Source: Bradyrhizobium sp. cir1 (lineage in GTDB: Bacteria; Pseudomonadota; Alphaproteobacteria; Rhizobiales; Xanthobacteraceae). Taken from it: a stretch of DNA of 64,000 nucleotides. A program made the translations under genes and the position numbers. The notes under the pieces are model-generated. The model saw nothing but the letters and a program-made list of their open reading frames with translations. It did no database searches and had not been told where the DNA came from. The stretch is from contig NZ_JACIHE010000018.1 of NCBI RefSeq assembly GCF_014198245.1, positions 26,001 to 90,000 on the forward strand. The letters run 5' to 3'. Shown here one piece after another: positions 1 through 10,789 of the stretch (positions are counted from its first letter, which is position 1; each line of letters opens with the position of its first letter).

Positions 1-403
1 CATCATGCCGGTGGCTGTGCTCGGCCTGTTCCAGGCAGCGTCGATGACGCGCTTCGTGCGCTCGGCGATGCTCGACGTCATCAGGCTCGACTACGTCACC
101 ACGGCGCGGGCCAAGGGCCTCGGCCAGGCCACGGTGATCGTCAAGCACGTGATGCGCAACGCGATGATCCCTGTGGTCACGCTGATTGCGTTGCAGATGC
201 CCGCGGTGTTCGGCGGCGCCATCGTCACCGAGCAGATCTTCCGCATTCCCGGTATCGGCTCGCTGCTGATCTCCTCCATCCTCTCCAACGACACGCCGGT
301 GGTGATGGCCGTCACCTTCGTCTTCGCGTGCCTCGTGGTGCTGTTCAACCTCATCGCGGACGTCCTTTATGGCTGGCTTGACCCTCGCATCTCCCTCCGC
401 TGA
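1..403 (+). CDS. Opp/Dpp-type ABC transporter permease, C-terminal part (5' end outside window)
   Basis: This is the C-terminal part of an inner-membrane permease of the DppB/OppB family, which forms half of the channel of a peptide or oligosaccharide-type ABC importer. The frame is open from the first bases of the window, so the true start lies upstream. About 130 residues remain. They include the EAA-like cytoplasmic loop (DYVTTARAKGLGQATVIVKHVMRN), which docks on the ATPase, followed by hydrophobic segments and an end (ADVLYGWLDPRISL) typical of DppB. The stop overlaps the next permease gene by 35 bp, so the two are translationally linked. The substrate cannot be read from the sequence; the binding protein is presumably upstream, outside the window. 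Confidence 0.93.
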   Translation, partial: IMPVAVLGLFQAASMTRFVRSAMLDVIRLDYVTTARAKGLGQATVIVKHVMRNAMIPVVTLIALQMPAVFGGAIVTEQIFRIPGIGSLLISSILSNDTPVVMAVTFVFACLVVLFNLIADVLYGWLDPRISLR

Positions 404-1285
404 GCGGGGCGTCTACTCGCCCTGGCGCGAGACGTGGCGGCGCTACAGCCGCCACCGGCTCGCCGTCGTCAGCGCCTTCCTGCTCCTCATTCTGGTGCTC
501 GCCGTCGTGCTTGGGCCCTTCGTGTGGCGTGTGAAGATCAACGACATCGACATTGTCGCGGGCATGCAGGGACCCTCGCTCGCCCATCCCTTCGGGACCG
601 ACGATCTCGGCCAGGACATTCTGGCGCGCATGATCTATGGCGGCCGCATCTCGCTTGCGGTGGGGCTCGCCGCGATGCTGGTCTCGGTCTTCATCGGCAC
701 GCTGATCGGCGCGCTCGCCGGTATGTCGCGCGGTGCGCTCGGGCACGGGTTGATGTGGCTCACCGACCTTTTCCTGTCGCTACCGCAACTGCCGCTGCTG
801 CTCCTGCTCATCTATCTCTTCCGCGACGGGCTGAAGCAGGTGTTCGGTCCCGAAGGCGGCATCTTCATCCTGATCGTGCTGGTGATCGGGGGCTTGCGCT
901 GGATGCCGGTGGCGCGGCTCGTGCGCGCGCAGTTCCTGTCGATCCGCGAGAAGGAGTTCGTCGAAGCGGCGCGCGCGCTCGGCGCCAGCCCGGTGCGGCA
1001 GGTGGTGCGCCATATCCTGCCCAATGCGGTCGGTCCGGTGATCATTGCCGGCACCATCGACGTCGCCGCCGCCATCATCGCGGAATCGACCCTGTCCTTC
1101 CTCGGTCTCGGCTTTCCGCCCGACACTCCGACCTGGGGACGGCTGCTGTATGACGCCAAGGACTTTCTCGACATCGGTCCGCACTGGGCGCTGTTTCCGG
1201 GCGGCGCGATCTTCATTGCGGTGGTCGCCATCAACTTCATCGGTGATGGCCTGCGTGACGCGCTCGATGCGCGACGGGTGATCTG

Positions 1286-1286
<1 letters not shown>
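369..1286 (+). CDS. Opp/Dpp-type ABC transporter permease (DppC-like)
   Basis: This is the second permease subunit of a dipeptide/oligopeptide-class ABC importer, 305 residues, the normal size for DppC/OppC. A cytoplasmic N-terminal tail (about residues 1-28) precedes the first membrane helix (HRLAVVSAFLLLILVLAVVL). The conserved HPFGTDDLGQDILAR motif of this family follows. The EAA loop is FVEAARALGASPVRQVVRHILPN, and the tail region contains ESTLSFLGLGFPPDTPTWG. The ATG lies inside the end of the preceding permease gene, and the stop shares one base with the ATG of the ATPase gene (TGATG). The four genes are therefore one operon with translational coupling. Confidence 0.95.
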
Positions 1287-3246
<1,960 letters not shown>

Positions 3247-3422
3247 TGGTGCAGCGCGTCATTCTCAGCAGGCGCCTTTACGCTGCCGTTTAATTTGACC
3301 CGATGGGCGGGGAATAATTCGAACAGGCGAGTTGGCGGCCTCCTGCACGCCCTCCGCGTCGTAGCGTCGCATCGTCAGGAACTTTCGGCGCAAGCCCTTG
3401 TCTTCTCCTTACAAAAAAAGGG

Positions 3423-3441
3423 GCGATCCGTCACGGATCGC
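3423..3441. promoter_or_regulatory. Palindrome just upstream of the TRAP substrate-binding gene
   Basis: GCGATCCG-tca-CGGATCGC is a perfect 8-bp inverted repeat with a 3-nt centre. It ends 4 bp before the Shine-Dalgarno sequence GAGGGAGG (3445-3452) and the ATG at 3458. The position fits either an operator for a repressor or a small hairpin in the leader of the mRNA. The flanking A7 run (3414-3420) lies on its 5' side. No regulator gene is adjacent, so the role is inferred only from position and symmetry. Confidence 0.4.
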
Positions 3442-3457
3442 GCTGAGGGAGGACATC

Positions 3458-4597
3458 ATGACGAAGACGAGCAAGGACGGCGCGTCGACGCGCCGCCGTT
3501 TCCTCAAAACTGCCGCAGCCGGAGCGGCGGCAACGGTCGCAGCGCCGACCATCGTGAGCGCGCAGGGCCCGATCAGCATGCGCTGGCAGAGCACTTGGCC
3601 TTCCAAGGACATTTTCCACGAATACGCGCTCGACTATGCCAAGAAGGTCAACGACATGACTGGCGGCGAGCTCAAGATCGAGGTGCTTCCCGCAGGCGCC
3701 GTGGTGCCGGCCTTCGGCCTGCTGGATGCGGTGTCCAAGGGTGTGCTCGACGGCGGCCACGGCGTGCTCGTCTATCACTACGGCAAGCAGACGGCGCTCG
3801 CATTGTGGGGCTCGGGACCCGCTTTCGGCATGGATGCCAACATGCTGCTGGCCTGGCACAAGTTCGGCGGCGGCAAGGAACTGCTCGCCAAGCTGTATGA
3901 GTCGATCGGCGCCAATGTCGTCTCCTTCCCTTACGGACCGATGCCGACGCAACCGTTCGGCTGGTTCAAGAAGCCGATCACCAAGCCCGATGACATCAAG
4001 GGCATCAAATTCCGGACCGTCGGCATCTCCATCGACCTGTACTCGGCGCAGGGCGCCGCGGTGAACGCATTGCCCGGCGGCGAGATCGTCTCGGCAATGG
4101 ACCGCGGCCTCCTCGATGCGGCCGAGTTCAACAACGCCACGTCCGATCGCGTGCTCGGCTTCCCCGACGTCTCCAAGGTCTGCATGCTGCAGAGCTTTCA
4201 CCAGAATGCCGAACAGCTTGAGATCACATTCAACAAGACGAAATATGACGCTCTACCTGACAAGATGAAGGCGATCATATCGAACGCTGTCGAAGCAGCT
4301 TCGGCCGAAATGTCCTGGAAGGCCATCGACCGCTACTCGAAGGACTACGTCGAGCTGCAGACCAAGGACAACGTCAAGTTCTACAAGACGCCCGATGCCA
4401 TCCTGAAGCAGCAGCTTGAACTCTACGACGACATCGTGAGGAAAAAGGCGACGGAAAATCCGATTTTCAAGGAGGTCCTGCTATCGCAGATCGCCTTCGC
4501 GAAAAGAGCATTGCAGTGGGAGATGGATACAGTCGTCAACCGCCGCATGGCGTTTGAGCACTATTTTGGCGTCAACGCCGCGGCCAAGAAGATCTGA
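3458..4597 (+). CDS. TRAP transporter substrate-binding protein (DctP family), Tat-exported
   Basis: This is a periplasmic solute receptor of a tripartite ATP-independent transporter, 379 residues. The ATG at 3458 is chosen over an in-frame upstream start (3398) because it follows GAGGGAGG at the right distance and places the twin-arginine motif at residues 12-17 (RRRFLK). A hydrophobic stretch and a VSA-Q cleavage site near residue 35 follow. The mature protein has the DctP fold features, including the central KFRTVGISIDLYSAQGAAV region, where the conserved arginine binds the substrate carboxylate in characterised members, and MDRGLLDAAEFN. The substrate is probably an organic acid. Genes for the two membrane subunits follow directly. 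Confidence 0.95.
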   Translation: MTKTSKDGASTRRRFLKTAAAGAAATVAAPTIVSAQGPISMRWQSTWPSKDIFHEYALDYAKKVNDMTGGELKIEVLPAGAVVPAFGLLDAVSKGVLDGGHGVLVYHYGKQTALALWGSGPAFGMDANMLLAWHKFGGGKELLAKLYESIGANVVSFPYGPMPTQPFGWFKKPITKPDDIKGIKFRTVGISIDLYSAQGAAVNALPGGEIVSAMDRGLLDAAEFNNATSDRVLGFPDVSKVCMLQSFHQNAEQLEITFNKTKYDALPDKMKAIISNAVEAASAEMSWKAIDRYSKDYVELQTKDNVKFYKTPDAILKQQLELYDDIVRKKATENPIFKEVLLSQIAFAKRALQWEMDTVVNRRMAFEHYFGVNAAAKKI

Positions 4598-4620
4598 TCG
4601 TCCCTGCCTCATGCCGCAAC

Positions 4621-4653
4621 GCACCATCCAGGGCACGACCCGGATGGTGCTTT
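4621..4653 (+). terminator. Hairpin between the TRAP receptor and permease genes (attenuator candidate)
   Basis: GCACCATCC (4621-4629) and GGATGGTGC (4642-4650) form a 9-bp stem with a short loop, followed by TTTG. The hairpin sits 23 bp after the receptor stop and 38 bp before the small permease start. A stem with only a weak U-tract inside an operon commonly stabilises the upstream message or causes partial termination. That would fit the usual need for much more receptor than permease. The stem is seen directly; the function is inferred. Confidence 0.5.
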
Positions 4654-4690
4654 GTGCTACGATATTGCCTCGCGCTGAGCGGTCGCACAC

Positions 4691-5359
4691 ATGAGCGTCC
4701 AGAATTTACTGTACACGATCGATCGCCTGAGTACCTGGGTCGGCAAGGCGGCAGCGTGGCTGATCATCCTGTTGATGAGCGTTGTCTGCGTCGAAGTGTT
4801 CAAGCGCTACATCATGAACATGCCGACGGCGTGGATATTCGATCTGGACAACATGCTGTACGGCACACTGTTCATGCTCTGCGGCGGATACACGCTGGCA
4901 CAGAACGCCCATGTCCGCGGCGATTTTCTCTATTCCTCAATGCGTCCGCGCACCCAGGCCTCGCTGGACCTCGTGCTCTACATCGTGTTCTTTCTGCCCG
5001 GCATCGCAGCGCTGATCTATGCCGGCTACTTCTACGCCGCGGATTCCTGGCGGATCGCCGAGCATTCCAACGTCACGGCGGAAGGCCCGCCGATCTACCA
5101 CTTCAAATCGGTGATCCCGATCGCCGGCGGGCTGATCATGCTGCAGGGCCTGGCCGAGATCGTGCGCTGCGTCGTGTGCCTGAAGACGGGAGAGTGGCCG
5201 AGCCGGCTCGCCGACGTCGCCGAGATCGATGTGGTCGAAGAGCAGCTCGCAAAAAGCGAATATGTCGATGAGGAATCGCGCCGGCTCGCCATCGAGAGCG
5301 CACAGCGGATCGACGAAATGGCGCGGCAGCGCGGCATGGGTGGGGAAATCAACACATGA
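4691..5359 (+). CDS. TRAP transporter small permease (DctQ family)
   Basis: This is the small membrane subunit of the TRAP transporter, 222 residues. Four hydrophobic helices are visible (WLIILLMSVVCVEVFKRYI; MLYGTLFMLCGGYTLAQNAHVRGDF; LVLYIVFFLPGIAALIYAG; IAGGLIMLQGLAEIVRCVV). The AQNAHVRGDF signature of the family is intact. The C-terminal 50 residues are hydrophilic and acidic (DVVEEQLAKSEYVDEE), longer than in many DctQ proteins. It forms a complex with the large subunit, whose start codon overlaps its stop (ATGA at 5356-5359). Confidence 0.93.
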   Translation: MSVQNLLYTIDRLSTWVGKAAAWLIILLMSVVCVEVFKRYIMNMPTAWIFDLDNMLYGTLFMLCGGYTLAQNAHVRGDFLYSSMRPRTQASLDLVLYIVFFLPGIAALIYAGYFYAADSWRIAEHSNVTAEGPPIYHFKSVIPIAGGLIMLQGLAEIVRCVVCLKTGEWPSRLADVAEIDVVEEQLAKSEYVDEESRRLAIESAQRIDEMARQRGMGGEINT

Positions 5360-7104
5360 GCGATCCGGCACTCGGCCTGTTGATGCTGGCGCTTATCGTC
5401 GTCGTTATCATGATGGGCTTTGCCACGGCCTTCACGCTGATGGGCCTCGGCATGTTCTTCGGTTTCATCGCCTTCTACGACCCCGCGCAGCACTGGACGC
5501 AGAACCGCGTCTTCGAGCTGATGGTTCAGCGCACCTATGGCGCGATGACCAACGACGTGCTGATTTCCATCCCGCTGTTCGTCCTGATGGGCTATGTGAT
5601 GGAGCGCGGCGCGCTGGTCGACAAGATGTTCTATTCGATCCAGCTTGCGTTTCGCCGCGTGCCGGCGTCGCTCGCGGTCACGACCCTGATCGTCTGCACG
5701 TTCTGGGGGATCGCCAGCGGACTGGTCGGCGCGGTGGTCGTGTTGATGGGCGTGATCGCCTTCAACCCGATGCTGCGGGCCGGCTATGACGTCAAGCTCG
5801 CCTCCGGCGTCATCACCGCCGGCGGCACGCTTGGAATCCTGATCCCGCCATCCGTGATGATCATCGTCTATGCGGCAGTCGCCGGACAGTCCATCGTCAA
5901 GCTCTACGCGGCCGCGATGTTTCCGGGCTTCTTCCTGGCGTTCCTGTACCTTGTCTACATCGTCGCTTGGGCGCTGATAAATCCAAAGATCGCCCCGCCT
6001 TTATCGGAGGAGCACACCCGGGTCGAGGTGCCGGCCTGGATCACGAGATTTGAGACCCTGTATTCGCCCAACCTGTTCATCGCCCTGTTGAAGGCTGTGA
6101 TTTCGCCCGGCCAGGCCGGGCGCGTCGAGCTCGATGGCAAGCCGATGAGCTATCGGGCGATAATGCAGAATTTCCTGATTGCGCTGGTGCCGTTCCTCTT
6201 GACCGCCGGCACGTTATCCATCGTCTGGTGGTATGTCGTCATCCACCAGCAAGCCGCCGCCGCTTCGGGCGCGGTCGAGGGGCTCGAGCAATTGGGCGGT
6301 ACCGTATCGGCGGTGGAACCGACGTCCGCCGAAAAGGGACCAGACCTCCAGTTCTATCTCTGGTTCGCGATCAGCGCGGCTATCCTGGCCCTGTGGACCG
6401 CGCGTTCCTATTGGCGCATGAACGGAGAGCGCTTCGAGGTGCTCAAGCTCCTCACCTCGTCCGTGATGCCGCTCGGAATCCTCACCGTGGTCGTACTGGC
6501 CGTGATCCTGTTCGGCATCACCACAGCGACAGAGTCGGCCGCCGTCGGTGCCGCCGGCGCCTTCCTCCTGGCGGTGCAAGCCCGGACGCTCGACTGGAAG
6601 CGCACCAAGGAAGCCGTGTTCCTGACCGCCAAGACCACGGCGATGGTGTGCTGGCTGTTCGTCGGCTCGGCGCTGTTCTCGGCGGTGTTTGCCATCCTCG
6701 GCGGTCAGGCGTTGCTGGAGAACTGGGTGCTGTCGCTGAACATGTCGGCGATCCAGTTCATGATCCTGTCGCAGGCGATCATCTTCGTGCTCGGCTGGCC
6801 GCTGGAATGGACCGAGATCATCATTATCTTCGTGCCGATTTTCCTGCCGATGCTGAAGCACTTCAACATCGACCCCATCCTGTGGGGGACGCTGGTATTT
6901 GTGAATTTGCAGGCCGCGTTCCTGTCTCCGCCGGTCGCCATGTCGGCCTTCTATCTGAAAGGCGTGTCGCCGAAACACGTCACGCTCAACCAGATCTTCG
7001 CGGGCATGATGCCCTACATGCTGATTGTCATTCTTTGCATGGTCATCATGTATTTTTGGCCCGGCATGACGCTGTGGCTGCCGAACTATCTGTACGGAAG
7101 TTGA
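5356..7104 (+). CDS. TRAP transporter large permease (DctM family), long form
   Basis: This is the sodium-coupled translocation subunit of the TRAP transporter, 582 residues. Classic DctM features include the FWGIASGLVGAVVVLMGVIAFNPMLRAGYDVKLASG region, GILIPPSVMIIVYA and the late FLSPPVAMSAFYLKGV motif. At 582 residues it is clearly longer than the roughly 430 of DctM from Rhodobacter. The extra length is a mid-protein hydrophilic insert around residues 290-325 (QQAAAASGAVEGLEQLG followed by SAVEPTSAEKGPD) between hydrophobic helices. Long DctM proteins of this sort are common in TRAP systems with large receptors. It is translationally coupled to the small subunit. Confidence 0.95.
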   Translation: MSDPALGLLMLALIVVVIMMGFATAFTLMGLGMFFGFIAFYDPAQHWTQNRVFELMVQRTYGAMTNDVLISIPLFVLMGYVMERGALVDKMFYSIQLAFRRVPASLAVTTLIVCTFWGIASGLVGAVVVLMGVIAFNPMLRAGYDVKLASGVITAGGTLGILIPPSVMIIVYAAVAGQSIVKLYAAAMFPGFFLAFLYLVYIVAWALINPKIAPPLSEEHTRVEVPAWITRFETLYSPNLFIALLKAVISPGQAGRVELDGKPMSYRAIMQNFLIALVPFLLTAGTLSIVWWYVVIHQQAAAASGAVEGLEQLGGTVSAVEPTSAEKGPDLQFYLWFAISAAILALWTARSYWRMNGERFEVLKLLTSSVMPLGILTVVVLAVILFGITTATESAAVGAAGAFLLAVQARTLDWKRTKEAVFLTAKTTAMVCWLFVGSALFSAVFAILGGQALLENWVLSLNMSAIQFMILSQAIIFVLGWPLEWTEIIIIFVPIFLPMLKHFNIDPILWGTLVFVNLQAAFLSPPVAMSAFYLKGVSPKHVTLNQIFAGMMPYMLIVILCMVIMYFWPGMTLWLPNYLYGS

Positions 7105-7181
7105 GCGTCGAACGTCTCAGTGCTTCGCCGGCCTGGAATCCGGCCTCTCGAAACGAAGGCCGGCGCGCCCGCGTTCGACGC
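7105..7181. repeat. Nested inverted repeats after the TRAP operon
   Basis: Directly after the large permease stop, GCGTCGAACG (7105-7114) matches CGTTCGACGC (7172-7181). Inside it, GCCGGCCT (7127-7134) matches AGGCCGGC (7157-7164). The transcript could fold into one long branched hairpin, which would suit 3'-end protection or termination without a U-tract. No second copy of this exact element is seen in the window. Confidence 0.45.
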
Positions 7182-7322
7182 TTCCATGGGCGGCGTGGAG
7201 CCGCCGGCCGCTCCGTGGGCGAAGGAGTAGGCGGAAAAAACATCTCGGACTGTGAAGCATCTTACACCACGTGCCTCCGATGGTGCTAGGATGGCCACGC
7301 TTCTTGCTTGAAGGAGGCCCCG

Positions 7323-7517
7323 ATGCTTACGCCCTTCAACAGGCCGTACTGGGAACAGAGCGCCCGTGACTGGACGATGAGGCTTGGCGCGCTCATGCCC
7401 CAACCGTGGAAAAAGCCCGCCGAGCCCAAGCCGCAGCGGCCCCCGTGGCGGCACTTCGACGATACCCATCATTGGGACTCGACCGCGGAGGAATGGGTCC
7501 CCAATCACGACAGGTGA
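7323..7517 (+). CDS. Small Trp-rich hypothetical protein (64 aa)
   Basis: I do not recognise this protein. The ATG at 7323 is preceded by AAGGAGG (7311-7317), an excellent ribosome binding site, so a real short gene is likely. The product has 64 residues with six tryptophans, many prolines and charged residues, and no membrane segment or signal peptide. The pattern is YWEQSARDW, PQPWKKP, PPWRHFD, HHWDSTAEEWVP. It stands alone between the TRAP operon and a minus-strand HAD gene. It may be a lineage-restricted cytoplasmic protein; no function is assigned. Confidence 0.7.
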   Translation: MLTPFNRPYWEQSARDWTMRLGALMPQPWKKPAEPKPQRPPWRHFDDTHHWDSTAEEWVPNHDR

Positions 7518-7575
7518 TCGCGCCGGGGCCGAGCCTGCCTGGACGCCTTCACCGACGTTACGATGTTACGCATAT

Positions 7576-8196
7576 TCATCCAAGAAGCAGGCCATATTCC
7601 GAGAGGGCCTGCCCGAACGCCTCCAGCGACGTGTGGTGATGCGCGAACAGCCCCGCCTCGCGCGCGCCGGCAACATTGGTCATGAGGTCGTCGACGAACA
7701 GGACGGCCTGCGGCATCACGTTGAGCTCAGACAGGCAGCGACGATAGCAGCGCGGGTCCGGTTTCGCCGTCTTGAACTGGGCCGAGGCGTAGATTCTCGA
7801 GCCGAACAGCGGACGCAGCTCGGGCAGCAGCGTATCGATATGGTCGGCGACCAGCGTGGTGTTGTTGGTGAGGATGGCAACATCGACGGTCTTGCGCAGG
7901 CGACGGGCAATCTCCAGCATCGCGCGATCGGCCTGCATCGAACGGCGCCGCGCTTCCACCCATTCGTCGAGCGACAGCGGATAGCCCATGCGTTCGCCGA
8001 AGCCTCGCAGATAATCCGCAGCATCGAGCGCGCCGGAGTCGCCGAGCGACTCGAAGCCGCTGTCCCAGATCGCCTCGTGGACGAACGCGCTGGTCGTCCC
8101 CGCCAGCTCCGCCAGGCAGGCAACACGCTTTGCCCTGTCGTAGTCGCAGAGCACGTTGTCCATGTCGAACAGGAATAGCTTGATTGCGTCAGTCAC
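7576..8196 (-). CDS. HAD-superfamily hydrolase
   Basis: This is a haloacid-dehalogenase-like phosphatase or dehalogenase, about 206 residues. Motif I is FDMDNVLCDYD at the N-terminus (the nucleophilic Asp is the first D, the general acid the second). Motif II is ILTNN, motif III is the lysine in FKTAKPDPRCY, and motif IV is LFVDDLMTN. A helical cap between motifs I and II fits subfamily IA. I chose the GTG at 8196 because GAGAG precedes it. An in-frame ATG at 8223 would add nine residues but lacks a ribosome binding site. The substrate is unknown. Confidence 0.88.
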   Translation of the reverse strand: MTDAIKLFLFDMDNVLCDYDRAKRVACLAELAGTTSAFVHEAIWDSGFESLGDSGALDAADYLRGFGERMGYPLSLDEWVEARRRSMQADRAMLEIARRLRKTVDVAILTNNTTLVADHIDTLLPELRPLFGSRIYASAQFKTAKPDPRCYRRCLSELNVMPQAVLFVDDLMTNVAGAREAGLFAHHHTSLEAFGQALSEYGLLLG

Positions 8197-8337
8197 GGCA
8201 ACACTCTCGGATTGGCCGAACATCCGGCCGTGACCGCAGTCATATCCTGCCCGAGTACTGAGGACAAACCCGGGACTGTCTCGACGGTTGTGGTGCGCGG
8301 CGCAGCGTCCGCCACGTCTTGTGAGAGGTCGATCCCG

Positions 8338-10242
8338 TCACGCGGTCTTCGCGGGCCAGGGGACGACCTGTCCCGACATCACCAACCGGTCACGGCCGCT
8401 GTCCTTGGCAGCGTAGAGCGCGCGATCAGCTGCCGCGACCAGCGTGCTGGAGTCCGCCGTGGTTTCCGATGGGAGGCTCGCCGCGGCGCCCACGCTGACG
8501 GTTACCAGGCGAGAGGGCGGGTTTTGCGCATGCAGCATGGCGTGATCGTGCAGAGCCTGGCGAATCGCTTCGCCGACCTCGGCGCAGCCATCCGGGCCGG
8601 TGTTCGGCAACAGCACGGCGAATTCCTCGCCGCCGTAGCGTGCCGCGAGGTCGGCCGGGCGCCTGGTGTGGGCGGACAGAATCCGGCCTAGCGCGCGCAG
8701 GCACCCGTCGCCCGCCAGATGTCCGTAATGGTCGTTGAACTTCTTGAAATGATCGACATCGATCAGCAGGAGTGAGAGCTGCGTGCCGTCACGCCGGGCG
8801 CGCGCCCATTCGTCGGCGAGGCGTTCGTCGAATGCGCGCCGGTTGGCGAGACCGGTGAGCCCGTCGCTCGTTGCAAGCGCGGCGAGCTTGTCCTGAAGGT
8901 CCTTCTGCTCGGTCATGTCGCGCACGACGGCGACGACGCCGTCGATCTCGCCGCTGTCGGAGGCCCGCGTCACGTGCAGAGCCGCTTCGACCCAGATATC
9001 GCCCTTCTCGCGATGGCGTTGGCGGTAGACGAACCTCGCCTCCTCGGCCTCGCCGTTCTTCAACGCGGTGATGGCCTGCTCGACCCGTTCCATGTCCTCC
9101 TCGTGGATGCCGGCCACGGCCGACGTGCCGAGAAGCTCGTCGGGAGACCAGCCGATCATGCGCTGACATGACGGAGAGACGTAGAGCAGGCGGTTATCCA
9201 GCCCGATCCGGGTCACCATATCGCTGGATTGCTCGGCGAGCAGGCGGAAATGGGCCTCATTGGCGACCAGCGCCTGCGCCATGCGCTGCCGCTGCGACAG
9301 CTGTCGGACCAGATAGTAGCCGATCACCGCGATCAACAGGACAAGGCCGAGGACGAAGGTCACGCGCGTGACCGCCGCACGTCGCCAGGGCATCAGCACA
9401 TCGTCTTGCGACTTGCTCGCCAGCGCCATCAGCGGATAACGGCTGCTGCGCTGGTAGTAGCTCAGCCGCTGCACGCCATCGAGCGGCGACTTGAAATAGT
9501 AGACGGCCGCGGTCGGCCGGTTTTTCCACTCCCTGAACAATGGCGCATTGGACAGGTCGCGGCCGACGAAGGCGCCCGCCTCGTCGCGGCTGCGCGCCAG
9601 CATGATGCCGCCGTTGTTGAGCAGCGATGCCGAGCCATTCGGCCCGAAGTCGAACCGCTCGTAGAATTTCACGAAATAGGCGACGTCGATCGTGAGCAGC
9701 ACGACGCCGGCGAAGCTGCCGTCAGGATGGTCGATCCGGCGCGACGCGGTGATGATCCACTGGCCGCCGGAGCGGCTCTTGACGGGTCGCCCGATCAGCG
9801 TGCCCTTGTCCGGGGAGTCGCGGTGCTGCCGGAAATATTCGCGGTCGCTGTTGTTGAGCCCGGAGAAATCGATGTGCTCGGTCGTGGCGAGCCAGCGGCC
9901 GGTCTCGTCATAGACGAAGATGCCGCGGATGCGATCCGATGATTTGCGGATCGGTAGATAGGTCTGGAGCTTTGCGATCGTATCGGGACCGGTGCCGTCG
10001 AGCTCCAGTCGGTGGACCAGCCCGACCAGGATCGTGTCGGCGAGCTCGAAAGTGTCGTCCGCGTGCTGGATCAGCGATTGCGCCAGGTTGGTGACGTCGA
10101 TCTCGGCGTTCCTGAGATCGGCATTGCGCGCTTCCCATTCGCGCCAGGCGCTCAAGCCGAGGATCGCCACGCAAATCAGCACGACGAAGCCTGCCGCCCA
10201 GAGTGGAAGGCGCGTCTTGCCGAGTTCGCGGCTCGTGACCAT
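8338..10242 (-). CDS. Membrane diguanylate cyclase (Cache-like sensor, PAS, GGDEF)
   Basis: This enzyme makes cyclic di-GMP from two GTP, 634 residues. A first TM helix (LPLWAAGFVVLICVAILGLSAW) is followed by a roughly 280-residue extracytoplasmic sensor resembling a dCache/PDC domain. Next come a second TM helix (VLGLVLLIAVIGYYLV), a PAS domain with its C-terminal PAC part (RHREKGDIWVEAALHVTR) and a GGDEF domain. The active site reads RYGGEEF from residue 537. A product-inhibition I-site, RPAD, sits five residues ahead of GGEEF. The ATG at 10242 follows GGAG and avoids overlap with the dodecin gene; a longer in-frame start exists but lacks support. No EAL domain is present. Confidence 0.93.
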   Translation of the reverse strand: MVTSRELGKTRLPLWAAGFVVLICVAILGLSAWREWEARNADLRNAEIDVTNLAQSLIQHADDTFELADTILVGLVHRLELDGTGPDTIAKLQTYLPIRKSSDRIRGIFVYDETGRWLATTEHIDFSGLNNSDREYFRQHRDSPDKGTLIGRPVKSRSGGQWIITASRRIDHPDGSFAGVVLLTIDVAYFVKFYERFDFGPNGSASLLNNGGIMLARSRDEAGAFVGRDLSNAPLFREWKNRPTAAVYYFKSPLDGVQRLSYYQRSSRYPLMALASKSQDDVLMPWRRAAVTRVTFVLGLVLLIAVIGYYLVRQLSQRQRMAQALVANEAHFRLLAEQSSDMVTRIGLDNRLLYVSPSCQRMIGWSPDELLGTSAVAGIHEEDMERVEQAITALKNGEAEEARFVYRQRHREKGDIWVEAALHVTRASDSGEIDGVVAVVRDMTEQKDLQDKLAALATSDGLTGLANRRAFDERLADEWARARRDGTQLSLLLIDVDHFKKFNDHYGHLAGDGCLRALGRILSAHTRRPADLAARYGGEEFAVLLPNTGPDGCAEVGEAIRQALHDHAMLHAQNPPSRLVTVSVGAAASLPSETTADSSTLVAAADRALYAAKDSGRDRLVMSGQVVPWPAKTA

Positions 10243-10417
10243 CAGGCTTGCTCCAAATCGGCGCAAACCTCTCACTTTGGACTTAACGGCTTGTTGCAAT
10301 ATCCGCGATGATTGTGTGCGGTCCGTATTCAACCGGTGGGGGTCGATATATCTTGATCGACTTTCGTCGGCGGATGTTAACCATGCTGCCGCGGCGCAAC
10401 GGTTGGTATCCGCCGCG

Positions 10418-10639
10418 TCATCCTTCCAGTGTGAATCCAACGCGCAGCGTCACCTGGTAGTGGCGCACGGCGTTGTTCTCGATGTGGCCGCGCGTCTGCA
10501 CCACCTCGAACCATTTCATCTCGCGCACGGTCTTGGCAGCGCGGCCGATCGCGTTCTTGATCGCATCCTCGATCGAGGTCTCGGATGATCCGACCAGATC
10601 CAGGATCTTGTAGACGTGATCCTTCTCGGTTGTGGGCAT
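10418..10639 (-). CDS. Dodecin family flavin-binding protein
   Basis: This is a small flavin-storage protein that assembles as a dodecamer, 73 residues, the usual dodecin length. The sequence follows the family closely: HVYKILDLVGSSETSIEDAIKNAI, then the conserved tryptophan of the flavin pocket in KWFEVVQTRGHI, and the C-terminal strand YQVTLRVGFTLEG. A ribosome binding site (AGGGGAGA) precedes the ATG. It stands alone between the diguanylate cyclase and the GT87 gene. Confidence 0.95.
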   Translation of the reverse strand: MPTTEKDHVYKILDLVGSSETSIEDAIKNAIGRAAKTVREMKWFEVVQTRGHIENNAVRHYQVTLRVGFTLEG

Positions 10640-10789
10640 GAGACGTCTCCCCTTGGGCTGTGGCGGGCCCGGCTACCGCTCCCGCGGTGTAAACCGAAAG
10701 CGTCGGGCCTCCCAGTGAACGGGCGGACCTGCTTTGGGTTCCCTGCTCCGCGATGGCCCGTATGCACCAGCGCGGCCAGCGTTCGCCAG

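Noticed and set aside
3330..3365. Sigma-54-like promoter (TTGGCGGCCTCCTGCACG) upstream of the TRAP receptor
   Set aside because: GG and GC are separated by 9 rather than the required 10 bp, and there is no nearby activator gene.
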